In this document: piece by piece, positions 48,695-57,050 of the stretch
Layout of the letters: every line of letters starts with the position of its first letter
Numbering within the stretch: position 1 is the stretch's first letter
Assembly (NCBI GenBank): GCA_964416425.1
Contig: CAYQEC010000002.1
Location: forward strand, 1 to 64,000
DNA length: 64,000 nt
Direction: 5' to 3'
DNA from: CAYQEC01 sp964416425
GTDB taxonomy: Bacteria > Actinomycetota > Acidimicrobiia > Spongiisociales > UBA5794
Translations under genes and position numbers: made by a program
Notes under the pieces: model-generated
Database searches by the model: none
Told to the model about the DNA's origin: nothing
What the model saw: only the letters and a program-made list of their open reading frames with translations

Positions 48695-50613
48695 GTGGTG
48701 CCCGGCGGCGACGGCCGGGTAGCCTCGGGACGACCAACCGGGGAGCCATGAGGAGACCGCTCAGCATCCGCAACGCCCAACGCTTCGGCCGGGGACGCCT
48801 CGACGACGCCTACCGCTACCTCGGCGCCCACCTCACCGCCAAGGGGGCCCGCTTTGCGGTGTGGGCCCCCACCGCCCGTCAGGTGTCCGTCATCGGCGAC
48901 TTCAACGATTGGGACCGCAAGCACGGTGTGCTCGAAGCGGGACCGGGCGGGGTGTGGTGGGGATACGTGCCCGGGGCGAAGACCGGCGACGCCTACCGCT
49001 ACCGCATCCGCACCCGGCGCGGACCGGTGGTGGAGAAATCCGACCCCTACGCCTTTGCCACCGAGGTGCCGCCGCAGCACTCCTCGCTGGTGTGGGACCT
49101 CGGCTACCAATGGTCCGACCGCGACTGGATGGAGCAGCGGCGCCGGGGCCACGACCCCGACGGCCCGCTCGACATCTACGAGATCCACGTCGGGTCGTGG
49201 ATGAAGAAGCGCCCCTCCGAGTCGTACTCCTACCGGGAGCTGGCTCCCCGCCTCGTCGACTACGTCACCGACCTCGGCTTCACCCACGTCGAGTTCCTTC
49301 CCGTCACCGGGCACCCCTACTACCCGTCGTGGGGCTACCAGACGACCGGCTACTTCGCCCCCACCTCCCGCTACGGCGACCCCCAGGACTTCATGTACCT
49401 GGTGGACCAGCTCCACCTAGCCGGGATCGGGGTCATCCTCGATTGGGTCCCGTCCCATTTCGCCGGTGACGAGCACGCCCTGCTCACCTTCGACGGCACC
49501 GCCCTCTACGAGCATCCCGACCCGCGACGGGGATGGCACCCCGACTGGCACAGCGCCATCTTCAACTACGGGCGGCCCGAGGTACGCAGCTTCCTCACCT
49601 CCAGCGCCAGCTTCTGGCTCGATCGCTACCACGTCGATGGGATCCGGGTCGACGCGGTGGCGTCGATGCTCTACCTCGACTACTCCCGCGAGGACGGGGA
49701 GTGGGAGCCGAACGTCCACGGGGGGCGGGAGCATCTCGAGGCGATCGACTTCCTGCGTGACCTGAACCCGACGGTGCTGTCCGGCAACCCCGGCACCTTC
49801 ACCGTCGCCGAGGAGTCGACCGCCTGGCCCCGGGTGTCGCGTCCGGTCGAGGAAGGGGGCCTCGGGTTCGTCTACAAGTGGGACCTGGGATGGATGAACG
49901 ACACCCTCTCCTACCTGTCGCACTGGCCCGAGTACCGGACGATGCACCAGGACGAGCTGACGTTCCGCATGTTGTATGCCTACAACGAGAACTTCATCCT
50001 TCCGTTCTCCCACGACGAGGTGGTGCACGCCAAGGGGTCGATGATCCGCAAGATGTCGGGGCGGGGCGCCTGGTCCTTCGACGACCTGCGCGCCCTCTAC
50101 GGCTACATGTACGGCCTCCCCGGCAAGAAGCTGCTGTTCATGGGTGACGAGTTCGCCCAGCGTTCCGAGTGGAACCACGACGCCTCGCTCGACTGGCGGC
50201 TGCTGCGCCAGCCGCGTCATCAGGGCATGCAGCGCTGGGTGCGGGACCTCAACCACGTGTACCGGGAGCACCCGGCGTTGTGGGCGCGCGACCAGGACCA
50301 GGCCGGTTTCGGATGGATCGACACCGGCCACCAGACCGGCATCGTCGCCTTCAACCGCTACGGGCACGGCACCCAGATGGTCGTCGTCTGCAACTTCACC
50401 GGGCAGGCCCGCAAGTCGCACCGCATCGGCGTCGGCGCCGTCGGCGAGTGGGAGGTAGTGCTCAACTCCGACGCGCGGCGCTACGGGGGGCAGGGTCGGG
50501 GACCGCGGGGGCGGGTCGCCACCCGGGCCGTCGCCGCCTACGGCCGTCCCCAATCACTCCAGTTCAGCATCCCGCCGCTCGGCACCATCTTCCTCCAGCC
50601 GGCTGGCGATTGA
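48691..50613 (+). CDS. glgB: 1,4-alpha-glucan branching enzyme
   Basis: Product of up to 640 residues. GTG 48691 overlaps the PhoU stop; an ATG at 48748 with GGGGAG upstream is an alternative giving 621 residues. Parts: CBM48 (about 40-130, GARFAVWAPTARQVSVIGDFNDWD), the GH13 barrel (DIYEIHVGSW, GYQTTGYFAPTSRYG, DWVPSHF, GIRVDAVASMLYLDY with the nucleophile Asp, TVAEESTAW with the acid Glu, PFSHDEVVHAKGSM with the third Asp), and a C-terminal beta domain. It makes alpha-1,6 branches in glycogen. Length and motifs are complete. No other glycogen gene is in the window. Confidence 0.95.
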   Translation: MSGARRRRPGSLGTTNRGAMRRPLSIRNAQRFGRGRLDDAYRYLGAHLTAKGARFAVWAPTARQVSVIGDFNDWDRKHGVLEAGPGGVWWGYVPGAKTGDAYRYRIRTRRGPVVEKSDPYAFATEVPPQHSSLVWDLGYQWSDRDWMEQRRRGHDPDGPLDIYEIHVGSWMKKRPSESYSYRELAPRLVDYVTDLGFTHVEFLPVTGHPYYPSWGYQTTGYFAPTSRYGDPQDFMYLVDQLHLAGIGVILDWVPSHFAGDEHALLTFDGTALYEHPDPRRGWHPDWHSAIFNYGRPEVRSFLTSSASFWLDRYHVDGIRVDAVASMLYLDYSREDGEWEPNVHGGREHLEAIDFLRDLNPTVLSGNPGTFTVAEESTAWPRVSRPVEEGGLGFVYKWDLGWMNDTLSYLSHWPEYRTMHQDELTFRMLYAYNENFILPFSHDEVVHAKGSMIRKMSGRGAWSFDDLRALYGYMYGLPGKKLLFMGDEFAQRSEWNHDASLDWRLLRQPRHQGMQRWVRDLNHVYREHPALWARDQDQAGFGWIDTGHQTGIVAFNRYGHGTQMVVVCNFTGQARKSHRIGVGAVGEWEVVLNSDARRYGGQGRGPRGRVATRAVAAYGRPQSLQFSIPPLGTIFLQPAGD

Positions 50614-50671
50614 ACGATCGGGCACCGGGCGAGACAACGCGAGGTCAGGCAGGCCCCCCAAAAAACGGTCC

Positions 50672-50698
50672 TTGAGTTCCTGACTCCGCGTCTATAGT
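50672..50698 (+). promoter_or_regulatory. Promoter candidate of the 50.7-kb RNA
   Basis: TTGAGT (50672-50677) and TATAGT (50693-50698) with a short 15-base spacer. The good -10 box and the lack of a downstream plus-strand ORF point to a non-coding transcript starting near 50705. The short spacing lowers confidence. Confidence 0.5.
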
Positions 50699-50704
50699 TA
50701 GTTG

Positions 50705-50878
50705 GGCACGGTCAAGGGAGGGAATGGGCGAAGACAGCCGTCTTCGCCGAGCGGTGAGAGACCGGCGCCCGCCGCGGGTAGGAACCGGCAGGGCCAGGGT
50801 GAGGCGGAAGAGCTCCACCCCCGACCTGCACCTCCCACGTCGGAGGAATGAGAAGGGCGGCCTCCGGGCCGCCTTTCT
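50705..50878 (+). ncRNA. Candidate structured small RNA (~174 nt), no known family recognised
   Basis: Between the promoter and the terminator no start-led ORF is convincing, yet the sequence is dense in hairpins. Seen: GGCGAAGAC AGCC GTCTTCGCC (50727-50748, nine perfect pairs); a nested hairpin around ACCGG CG CCCG CCG CGGG..CCGG (about 50761-50790); GGGTG..CACCC (about 50797-50820); CCGAC..GTCGG (50821-50843). GGGAGG (50716-50721) could pair with CCTCCC (50831-50836) to close a multibranch fold. It lacks the signature motifs of SRP RNA, RNase P and tmRNA. It lies alone between glgB (+) and the Tam-like gene (-). Confidence 0.5.
50853..50878 (+). terminator. Intrinsic terminator, possibly bidirectional
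   Basis: GGCGGCC (50856-50862), loop TCCG, GGCCGCC (50867-50873) followed by TTTCT. On the minus strand the same stem is followed by CTTCTC, so it may also end the methyltransferase transcript at 50906. Confidence 0.75.
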
Positions 50879-50905
50879 CGCGCCGGCGCCGCCGACCCGT
50901 GCCGC

Positions 50906-51718
50906 CTACCGGGCAGCGACCAGGAACAGGCGCGGGAACGGAAACAGGGTGACGCCACTCGGTCGCGGTGGGTACGCCTTCGCCAGGGCGGGGCGGTAGG
51001 CGGCGAAGAAGCGTTCCAACTCGGCGTCGTCGAGCTGCTCCAGCACCGGCAGCAGCGCCGTCCCCTTCACCCACTCCAGCGCCGCATCTGGCCCCTCCAG
51101 CACCTGGAGGTAGCGGGTCTCCCAGATGTCGAGGCGGCGCACGAGTGGCGCCAGCAGATCGTGGTACCAGGCCGCCTCGTGCACCGGGCACCGGTTGATC
51201 CGCGTCCTGAGACCGTCGGGGCCCAGGGGCCGTCCCCCTTCGCCGCCGGTGGCGAGCACCTCCCGGATGAGTCGGTGCGAAGGCTCCCCCCACGACAGCG
51301 GCATCTGGATCGCCAGCACACCCCGGTCGGCGAGGGAGCCCACCACGCGGGGAAACAGGTCGTCGTGGCCGTCGACCCAGTGCAACATCGCGTTGGCGTA
51401 GACGACGTCGGGCGGCTCGGGAGGATCCCAATCTCGCACGTCGAGGCGGCGCCACTCCACGGTGCTGGGTACCGCGGCGGCCTGCTCCAGCATCTCGGCG
51501 GAGAGATCGGAGCCGATCACCCTCGCCTCGGGCCAGCGCTCCGCCATGAGCCGGGCCATCTCCCCGGTCCCGCATCCGACGTCGTGGATGAGGCGAGGGG
51601 CCGCATGATCGACCCGGGCGAGCAGCTCCTGCGCCGGCCGTAGCCGGTGCCCGGTGAATCGGTGGTACTGGTCGGGATCCCACGTCGGGTCACCCGCCTC
51701 GTGCTGGTCTCGAGCCAT
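50906..51718 (-). CDS. tam: Trans-aconitate 2-methyltransferase-like SAM methyltransferase
   Basis: Product of 270 residues. The N-terminus TWDPDQYHRFTGHRLRPAQELLARV is characteristic of Tam. The AdoMet site follows: LIHDVGCGTGEMARLMAERWPEARVIGSDLSAEML, VEWRRLDVRDWDP, and DVVYANAMLHWVDGHDDLFPRVV. Tam methylates trans-aconitate and similar acids, removing an aconitase inhibitor. The whole length agrees with the family, but related small-acid methyltransferases share these motifs. Monocistronic, minus strand. Confidence 0.88.
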   Translation of the reverse strand: MARDQHEAGDPTWDPDQYHRFTGHRLRPAQELLARVDHAAPRLIHDVGCGTGEMARLMAERWPEARVIGSDLSAEMLEQAAAVPSTVEWRRLDVRDWDPPEPPDVVYANAMLHWVDGHDDLFPRVVGSLADRGVLAIQMPLSWGEPSHRLIREVLATGGEGGRPLGPDGLRTRINRCPVHEAAWYHDLLAPLVRRLDIWETRYLQVLEGPDAALEWVKGTALLPVLEQLDDAELERFFAAYRPALAKAYPPRPSGVTLFPFPRLFLVAAR

Positions 51719-51749
51719 CCCTGCTCCGGATCGGGGCTCGGAGGGTAGC

Positions 51750-52517
51750 TCAGCGCCGCGTCCGTCCCGGGACCGGCGGCTGGCCGATCATCTCGATGTC
51801 CTGGGAGCCGCAGGTGCGGCATCGTAGCGTCGAGCCGCCCCACGGACCTGGGGCGGCGCCGGGCGCCATCGTTGCCGGCTGAGGCGGCGCCGCGGCGTGG
51901 CCTCGCGGCGGCATCTTGGTGGAGGTCGTGGTGAGGGTGCTGCGGACCGTGAGGTCGGCGCCACAGGCCGCACAGAAGTTGGCCTTCCGGTGATGCGTCG
52001 CCCCACAGCGCGGGCAATCGAGCCAGTCCTTTGGGTCGTTCTCCACCGGACCGAACGGCATCAGCTCGGCGCGGGCCTGCTGTTTGCTCTCCTCCTCGCT
52101 CGGCACGAACAGGAAGGCAGGCTCCAGCGGCTCGGCCGGCATGATGTTGCGGGCGTAGGTCGTCACCGGATGGACGTCGCCGATGGCGTCGAGGTCGAAG
52201 AGGCCGACGTTGTGGGACTCGGCGAGGGTCTTGGCTCCCCCCGAGAACCCGGTGACGGAGAACAGCAGGCAGTGGAGGTGCTCCCGTTCCTCGTGACGCT
52301 CGGCGACGGCCTTGAGCAGGGCGAGGACCGCCGACTGGGCCAGCCGTGACCGGTCGACCTTGATGCGGGCCACCAGAGCGCCGCTTCGAAGCTCGACGAC
52401 GCCGTCGACCGGTTCGCTGATCGACTCCGGCGTCGCCCCGATGTGGTCGAGCCAGCGGTGAGCAACGTGGTACGCCTCGGTCAGGCCGAGCGTCGGCGTG
52501 CGGTACTGGCCCATCAC
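51750..52517 (-). CDS. Mrr-like (degenerate nuclease fold) protein with C-terminal zinc ribbons
   Basis: Product of about 255 residues; GTG 52517 or ATG 52514 may be the start. Residues ~30-120 (EPVDGVVELRSGALVARIKVDRSRL, LLFSVTGFSGGAKTLAESHNVGLFDLD) resemble the restriction endonuclease type IV/Mrr core, where D..GV.E...Q.K is expected; here the acidic and lysine positions are only partly kept (VDGVVEL, ARIKVDR). A zinc ribbon (CPRCGATHH..CAACG, ~165-185) and a half ribbon CRTCG near 235 follow, separated by a Pro/Ala-rich linker. It may bind nucleic acid without cutting. Function unknown. Confidence 0.6.
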   Translation of the reverse strand: MMGQYRTPTLGLTEAYHVAHRWLDHIGATPESISEPVDGVVELRSGALVARIKVDRSRLAQSAVLALLKAVAERHEEREHLHCLLFSVTGFSGGAKTLAESHNVGLFDLDAIGDVHPVTTYARNIMPAEPLEPAFLFVPSEEESKQQARAELMPFGPVENDPKDWLDCPRCGATHHRKANFCAACGADLTVRSTLTTTSTKMPPRGHAAAPPQPATMAPGAAPGPWGGSTLRCRTCGSQDIEMIGQPPVPGRTRR

Positions 52518-52542
52518 GAATTCCTCGTCACGTTGCTCCGAC

Positions 52543-53526
52543 CTACCTCTCCGGCGGCGATTCCCCTGGTATCGGCGGGGGGCAGGGGGGACCTGAGGCC
52601 ATCGTCCCCGCTGCGCTCGCTCCGCGCCGCGGGACCGAGTGGTCCCAGTCGGCGAGCAGGGTGCGCAGCGCGGCCACGAAGGCGAGCGGCTGGTCGAGGA
52701 GGAGGTGGTGGTGCGCCTCGGGGATCGACACCAGCGGGGCGTTGCGGCCCAGCAGGTCGTACATGTACTCCGCCGTGTCCGGGGGCACCACCACGCTGTA
52801 CTCGCCGCGGAGGAGAGCGATACGGCACTGCACGCTGGCGAGCTGCTCCCGGAGCGGGATCAGGGTATGGGCGAAGAGATGCGGGTCGAACTTCCACGTC
52901 CAACCCTCCGGAGTCTCGTGCAGGGAGTGGCGGGCGACGTGATCGAGGAGGAAGCCGTTCTCACAGGGCTGGGGCGGGATCAGGTGGAAATGCTGCAGCG
53001 CCGTCTCCAGATCCGGGTAGACCCCGGGGGAGCGAAAGGCCCGGCCCCGGGCGGCCTCCTCCGACTCCGGGTCGGGGCGGCGCACCGGCGAGTCGACGGC
53101 GACGGCGCCGGCGAGGCGGGAGCCGTGCTGCGACGCCGCCTGGATCACCACCATGCCGCCGAGGCTGTGCCCCACCACCACCGGCGGGCCGGGGAAGCCG
53201 GCGTCGTGGGCCACCCCGAGCACCTCGCAGGCCCACGCCTCGTGCGAGTAGTCGTCACGCCGGCCGCTGTCGCCGTGGCCGGAGAGGTCGAGGGCGACGA
53301 CGTGCCAGTCGGAGGCGAACATCGGCGCCAGGAACGTCCACCAATGGAGATGGGCGGCCCCCCCATGGATGAGCACCAGGCCGGGGGCGCCCCGGTTCCC
53401 CCAGTCCGCGTAGTGGATCGAAACCCCGCCGACGGGGATCCACCGCTCCTCGTAAGGGGCGGCGAGGGCGCGCCGGAACCAGTCGGGCGGGGCGGCGGAG
53501 ATCGTCGGAGCGTCCATCGCCGTCAC
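52543..53526 (-). CDS. Alpha/beta hydrolase
   Basis: Product of up to 327 residues. GTG 53526 overlaps the aminotransferase stop; ATG 53517 is equally possible. Core: YADWGNRGAPGLVLIHGGAAHLHWW (oxyanion HGG), VVALDLSGHGDSGRR, VVVGHSLGGMVVIQ (nucleophile Ser), and EAHHHLLLDQPLAF (catalytic His). The last ~30 residues are a Pro/Ser/Ala-rich extension past the fold, encoded by GC-rich repeat-like DNA (52560-52620). It probably cleaves an ester or epoxide; substrate unknown. Coupled to the class V aminotransferase gene. Confidence 0.88.
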   Translation of the reverse strand: MTAMDAPTISAAPPDWFRRALAAPYEERWIPVGGVSIHYADWGNRGAPGLVLIHGGAAHLHWWTFLAPMFASDWHVVALDLSGHGDSGRRDDYSHEAWACEVLGVAHDAGFPGPPVVVGHSLGGMVVIQAASQHGSRLAGAVAVDSPVRRPDPESEEAARGRAFRSPGVYPDLETALQHFHLIPPQPCENGFLLDHVARHSLHETPEGWTWKFDPHLFAHTLIPLREQLASVQCRIALLRGEYSVVVPPDTAEYMYDLLGRNAPLVSIPEAHHHLLLDQPLAFVAALRTLLADWDHSVPRRGASAAGTMASGPPCPPPIPGESPPER

Positions 53527-55214
53527 CCGGCCGCGATCTCGTCGGGAAGCGGGAACCAGCGGAGGTGCTCAAAATCCTCGGTGACGTCCGGCGTCCCCAG
53601 CGGCGGCGGGGGTGGGGCCGCTCCCGCCTCGGTCAGGATGCGGCGCCCCTCCGCCAGGTAGGCGGCGAGGGCGGCGTCGCCGTGGCGGGGGTGATCACGG
53701 TGGGGGTAGGACATTTCCCCGCCGGCGTAGCCGACGGAGTGCAGACTGAGCGGCGGCTCCGCCGCCGGCTCCCGGTGCCGCCAGAGGGCGGTCGCCGGGT
53801 CGAAGCGGTAGTAGGGGAGCAGCTTCCATCCCTCGGTGGCGACGAGATGGACCGCCTCGAGGATGAAGTCGAACACCTCCTCGGAGATGAAGTAGTTGAA
53901 GTTGACCCGCACCCAGCCCGGCTTGATGCCTTCGCAACCGCGGGCGATCTCCCGCTCGAAGCGGTAGGAGCGCTCGAGGTCGATGCCGAGGAGGCGATGC
54001 CCGTAGGGGCCGGCGCAGGAGCAGCCGCCTCGGGACTGGATGCCGAAGAGGTCGTTGAGCAGCGCCACCACATAGTTGTGGTGGAGGTAGCGGGAGCCGT
54101 GGCGGACCACGAACGACACGATCGAGAGCCGGTCGGCGTCGCGGTTGCCGAGGATCTCGATGGCGGGATTCCGCGACCAGGAGGCGACGGCACGGGAGAT
54201 GAACGACGCTTCCCGGGCCCGGATCGCCTCCACCCCGACGGCCTGCTTGAGCTGGAACACGAGTCCGGCCCGGATCGACTCGATGATCCCCGGGGTGCCT
54301 CCCTCCTCCCGGCGCTCGACGTCGTCGAGGTAGCGGTGTCCGAACGGGTTGACGTAGGCGACGGTGCCGCCGCCCGGCACCGCAGGCACCCGGTTGGTGA
54401 ACAGCTCGCGGCGGGCCACCAGAACCCCGGGTGTGCCCGGACCCCCGATGAGCTTGTGGGGGGAGAGGAAGATGGCGTCGAGCCGGGCGAGGTCACCGTT
54501 GCCCGGATGCATCGACACCTCGACGTAGGGGGCTGCCGCGGCATAGTCCCAGAAGGAGAGGGCGCCGTAGAGATGGAGCAGCGTCGACACCGCGGCGACG
54601 TCGGTGAGGATCCCGGTGACGTTGGAGGCGGCCGAGAACGACCCGATCAGGAGGGGACGCTCCCGGTAGCGGGAGAGCTCCTCCTCGAGGTGGTGCAGGT
54701 CGACGTGCCCGTCGGCGTCCTCCTGGATCGTCACCACGTCGGCGATCGATTCCCGCCACGGGAGCTCGTTGGAGTGGTGCTCGTAGGGTCCGACGAACAC
54801 GACCGGTCGCTGCTCGGCCGGGATGTGGTCGGAGAGCCGGTAGCGGTCCTCGAGGTTGCTCGGGAGCCGGATGCCGAGCACGTCGATGAGGCGGTCGACG
54901 GCTCCGGTCATCCCCGAGCCGCAGAAGAGCACGGCGTGGTCGGGACCGGCGCCGACGCACTGCCTGATGATGTCGCGGGCTTCCTCCCGGAACCGGGTGG
55001 TCTGGAGGCCGGTGCCGGAGGATTCGGTGTGGGTGTTGGCGTAGAAGGGCATCACGACGTCGCGGATGAAGTCCTCGATGAAGGTGAGGGAACGCCCCGA
55101 GGCGGTGTAGTCGGCATAGGTGACCTTGCGGGGGCCGAACGGGCCGTCGACCACCTCGTCGCTCCCGATGAGGGAGCTACGGATCGTCTCGATCAGCTTC
55201 TCGGAGGCCTCCAT
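53523..55214 (-). CDS. Class V PLP-dependent aminotransferase (cysteine desulfurase-like), long form
   Basis: Product of 563 residues from ATG 55214, long for the ~400-residue class V fold. An N-terminal DGPFGPRKVTYADYTASGRSLTFIEDFIRD and FYANTHTESSGTG replace the usual opening. Core: AVLFCGSGMTGAVDRLI, VGPYEHHSNELPWRES, DYAAAAPYVEVSM, and the PLP-lysine segment IFLSPHKLIGGPGTPGVLVARREL. A cysteine-containing GGCSCAGPYGHRLLG lies at ~400 and an extra C-terminal ~120 residues follow. It could act on cysteine/selenocysteine or another amino donor. Overlaps the hydrolase gene. Confidence 0.88.
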   Translation of the reverse strand: MEASEKLIETIRSSLIGSDEVVDGPFGPRKVTYADYTASGRSLTFIEDFIRDVVMPFYANTHTESSGTGLQTTRFREEARDIIRQCVGAGPDHAVLFCGSGMTGAVDRLIDVLGIRLPSNLEDRYRLSDHIPAEQRPVVFVGPYEHHSNELPWRESIADVVTIQEDADGHVDLHHLEEELSRYRERPLLIGSFSAASNVTGILTDVAAVSTLLHLYGALSFWDYAAAAPYVEVSMHPGNGDLARLDAIFLSPHKLIGGPGTPGVLVARRELFTNRVPAVPGGGTVAYVNPFGHRYLDDVERREEGGTPGIIESIRAGLVFQLKQAVGVEAIRAREASFISRAVASWSRNPAIEILGNRDADRLSIVSFVVRHGSRYLHHNYVVALLNDLFGIQSRGGCSCAGPYGHRLLGIDLERSYRFEREIARGCEGIKPGWVRVNFNYFISEEVFDFILEAVHLVATEGWKLLPYYRFDPATALWRHREPAAEPPLSLHSVGYAGGEMSYPHRDHPRHGDAALAAYLAEGRRILTEAGAAPPPPPLGTPDVTEDFEHLRWFPLPDEIAAG

Positions 55215-55300
55215 GCCCCCGATGCTAGGAGCCGCCCGTCTCACCCGTCGCGAGGCCGGCTGCATGGTTCTGCTGGGCCTCGGCACATGGTTTGGCGGAT

Positions 55301-56992
55301 TCAGGCGAGGAGCTCGCGGCGGAGCAGGTCGAGGCCGACCGGTCCCACCTCGAGCAGGCCGGCGTGGAACCGTTTGGCGTCGAAGGCGGCGCCGTGCCGG
55401 GCCTGCAGCTCGTCCCGCAGCTCGAGGATCACCTTCTCGCCAACCTTGTACGAGATCGCCTGGGCCGGCCACCCCAGGTAGCGGACCACCTCGGATTCGG
55501 CGTAGGGCCGATCGAGCATGGCGGAGCGCTCCAGCAGCTCGACCGCGATCTCGAAAGTCCACTCCCCGCCGGGATGGAAGTCCTGGCCGCGGGGGATCGG
55601 GAGCTGGAGGTGGCTCCCGATGTCGACGACGACCCGGCAGGCGCGCAGCATCTGCGACGTCAACCAGCCGAAGACGTAGTCGGGCTCGTCGAAGAACCCC
55701 AGCTCGTCCATGAGCCGCTCGGCATACAGCGCCCACCCCTCACCGGAGCCGGCCTTCCACACCCAGAGCCGGTGGAGCCGCGACAGCCTGTCGGCCTGCG
55801 CCACCTGGGTGCCCACCTGGAGGTGATGGCCGGGGAACCCCTCGTGGTACGCCGTCGAGACCTCGTCGTAGAGGGGGTAGGGCCCGGAGGGGGCAAGTGA
55901 CCACCAGACGCTGCCCGGCCGGGTGAAGTCCTCCGACGGCCCGACGTAGTAGGCCCCGAGCGCCCCGCCGGGAGGGGCGATGTTGACGGTGACCCGCCGG
56001 ATCTGCCCCGGGACCTCGAAGTGGGTTCCGTCGAGGCGGTCGAGGGCGTCGTCGAGGCGTTGCTGCATGAGGGAGGCGAGCTCGACGGCGTCGGCCGCGG
56101 CCCGGGCCGGGTCCGACTTGAGCAGGGCCCGCGCCTCGCCGAGGCCGCCACCCGGCACGATCTCGGCGGCCACGGTCTCGAGCCGAGCTCCGATGCGGGC
56201 CATTTCGTCCCACCCCCAGGCGTAGGTGGCGGCGGGATCGATGGTGGTGCCGAGGAAACGGCGCGCCTCACGGACGAACCGACCTTCGCCGACGGCGTCG
56301 GTCGCAACGGCGTCGGGCGCGTAGACCTCGGCGAGATAGCGGCCGAATTCCCCGAAGGCGTGGCGGGCCCCGTCGGCGGCCTCCCGCAGCCGCCGGCCCA
56401 ACCCGGCCCCGCCCTGCGACCTGTCGTAGACGTCGACCAGCAGGCCCAGCCGGGTGCCCGGCGCCGCCGTCACCCGGCACTGCGCGACGGCCGCCTCCAC
56501 CTGGCGGCGGGCCACGACGAGGCGGTGGCGGCGCCCGCGTTCCAGCGAGGCCCGGTAGCCGTCGAGGGCGGCGGGGAGGCGCTCCAGTCGGATGGCGACG
56601 AGCTCCCACTGCCCGGGTGTCTCGGTGGCCATGTGGTCGAAGACCTCGGTGAAGTTCTGCAGCGGTGACGCGATCGAGTTGAGGTCCCGCAGGTGGTCGT
56701 CGTGGGCGAAGTGGGCCAGCTCCTCGTCGAGGGCATCCTTCGCCACCTCGATCGCGAGGCGGTCCCAGCGGTCCCCGGGCGGGGGCAGCGCCTCGAGGCG
56801 CCGTCGCCAGGAATGCAGCTCGGCGGCGGTGGCCTCGGCGCCGTCCGGGCTCAGGTCCGGCCAGCGGTCGTCGTGACCGGACACCCCGAGCATGGTGGCG
56901 GCACTGGGGAAGAGGCGAGCGAGGTCGTCGACGATGGCGTCGCTCAGCTCGAACACCGGATGGTTCTGCACGCGCTCCGTCTCCCGGTTCAC
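55301..56992 (-). CDS. DUF885-family metallopeptidase-like protein
   Basis: Product of 563 residues from GTG 56992. It is mostly helical with the family's metal motif YHEGFPGHHLQVGTQ near residue 370 and SGEGWALYAERLMDELGFF about 40 residues on, which supply the zinc ligands (HEG..HH and E). Other family blocks: VNIAPPGGALGAYYVGPSEDFTRPGSVWW and YLGWPAQAISYKVGEKVILELRDE. No signal peptide is seen, so it may be cytoplasmic. Members are thought to cleave oligopeptides; the substrate is unknown. Confidence 0.93.
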   Translation of the reverse strand: MNRETERVQNHPVFELSDAIVDDLARLFPSAATMLGVSGHDDRWPDLSPDGAEATAAELHSWRRRLEALPPPGDRWDRLAIEVAKDALDEELAHFAHDDHLRDLNSIASPLQNFTEVFDHMATETPGQWELVAIRLERLPAALDGYRASLERGRRHRLVVARRQVEAAVAQCRVTAAPGTRLGLLVDVYDRSQGGAGLGRRLREAADGARHAFGEFGRYLAEVYAPDAVATDAVGEGRFVREARRFLGTTIDPAATYAWGWDEMARIGARLETVAAEIVPGGGLGEARALLKSDPARAAADAVELASLMQQRLDDALDRLDGTHFEVPGQIRRVTVNIAPPGGALGAYYVGPSEDFTRPGSVWWSLAPSGPYPLYDEVSTAYHEGFPGHHLQVGTQVAQADRLSRLHRLWVWKAGSGEGWALYAERLMDELGFFDEPDYVFGWLTSQMLRACRVVVDIGSHLQLPIPRGQDFHPGGEWTFEIAVELLERSAMLDRPYAESEVVRYLGWPAQAISYKVGEKVILELRDELQARHGAAFDAKRFHAGLLEVGPVGLDLLRRELLA

Positions 56993-57050
56993 AGGTTGCG
57001 GGAGACGAGGCTACCGCCGGCGGCGCCCCGCCGAGGCCAGCGGGTCGGCC

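Noticed and set aside
50705..50878. SRP RNA, RNase P RNA or tmRNA
   Set aside because: None of their conserved sequence motifs (for example the GGAAGGA-type SRP apex or tmRNA tag frame) is present, and the length does not match RNase P or tmRNA.
52555..52640. Fourth copy of the palindromic repeat family
   Set aside because: GGGGGGCAGGGGGGACC resembles part of the unit, but the rest does not align, so it was not counted.
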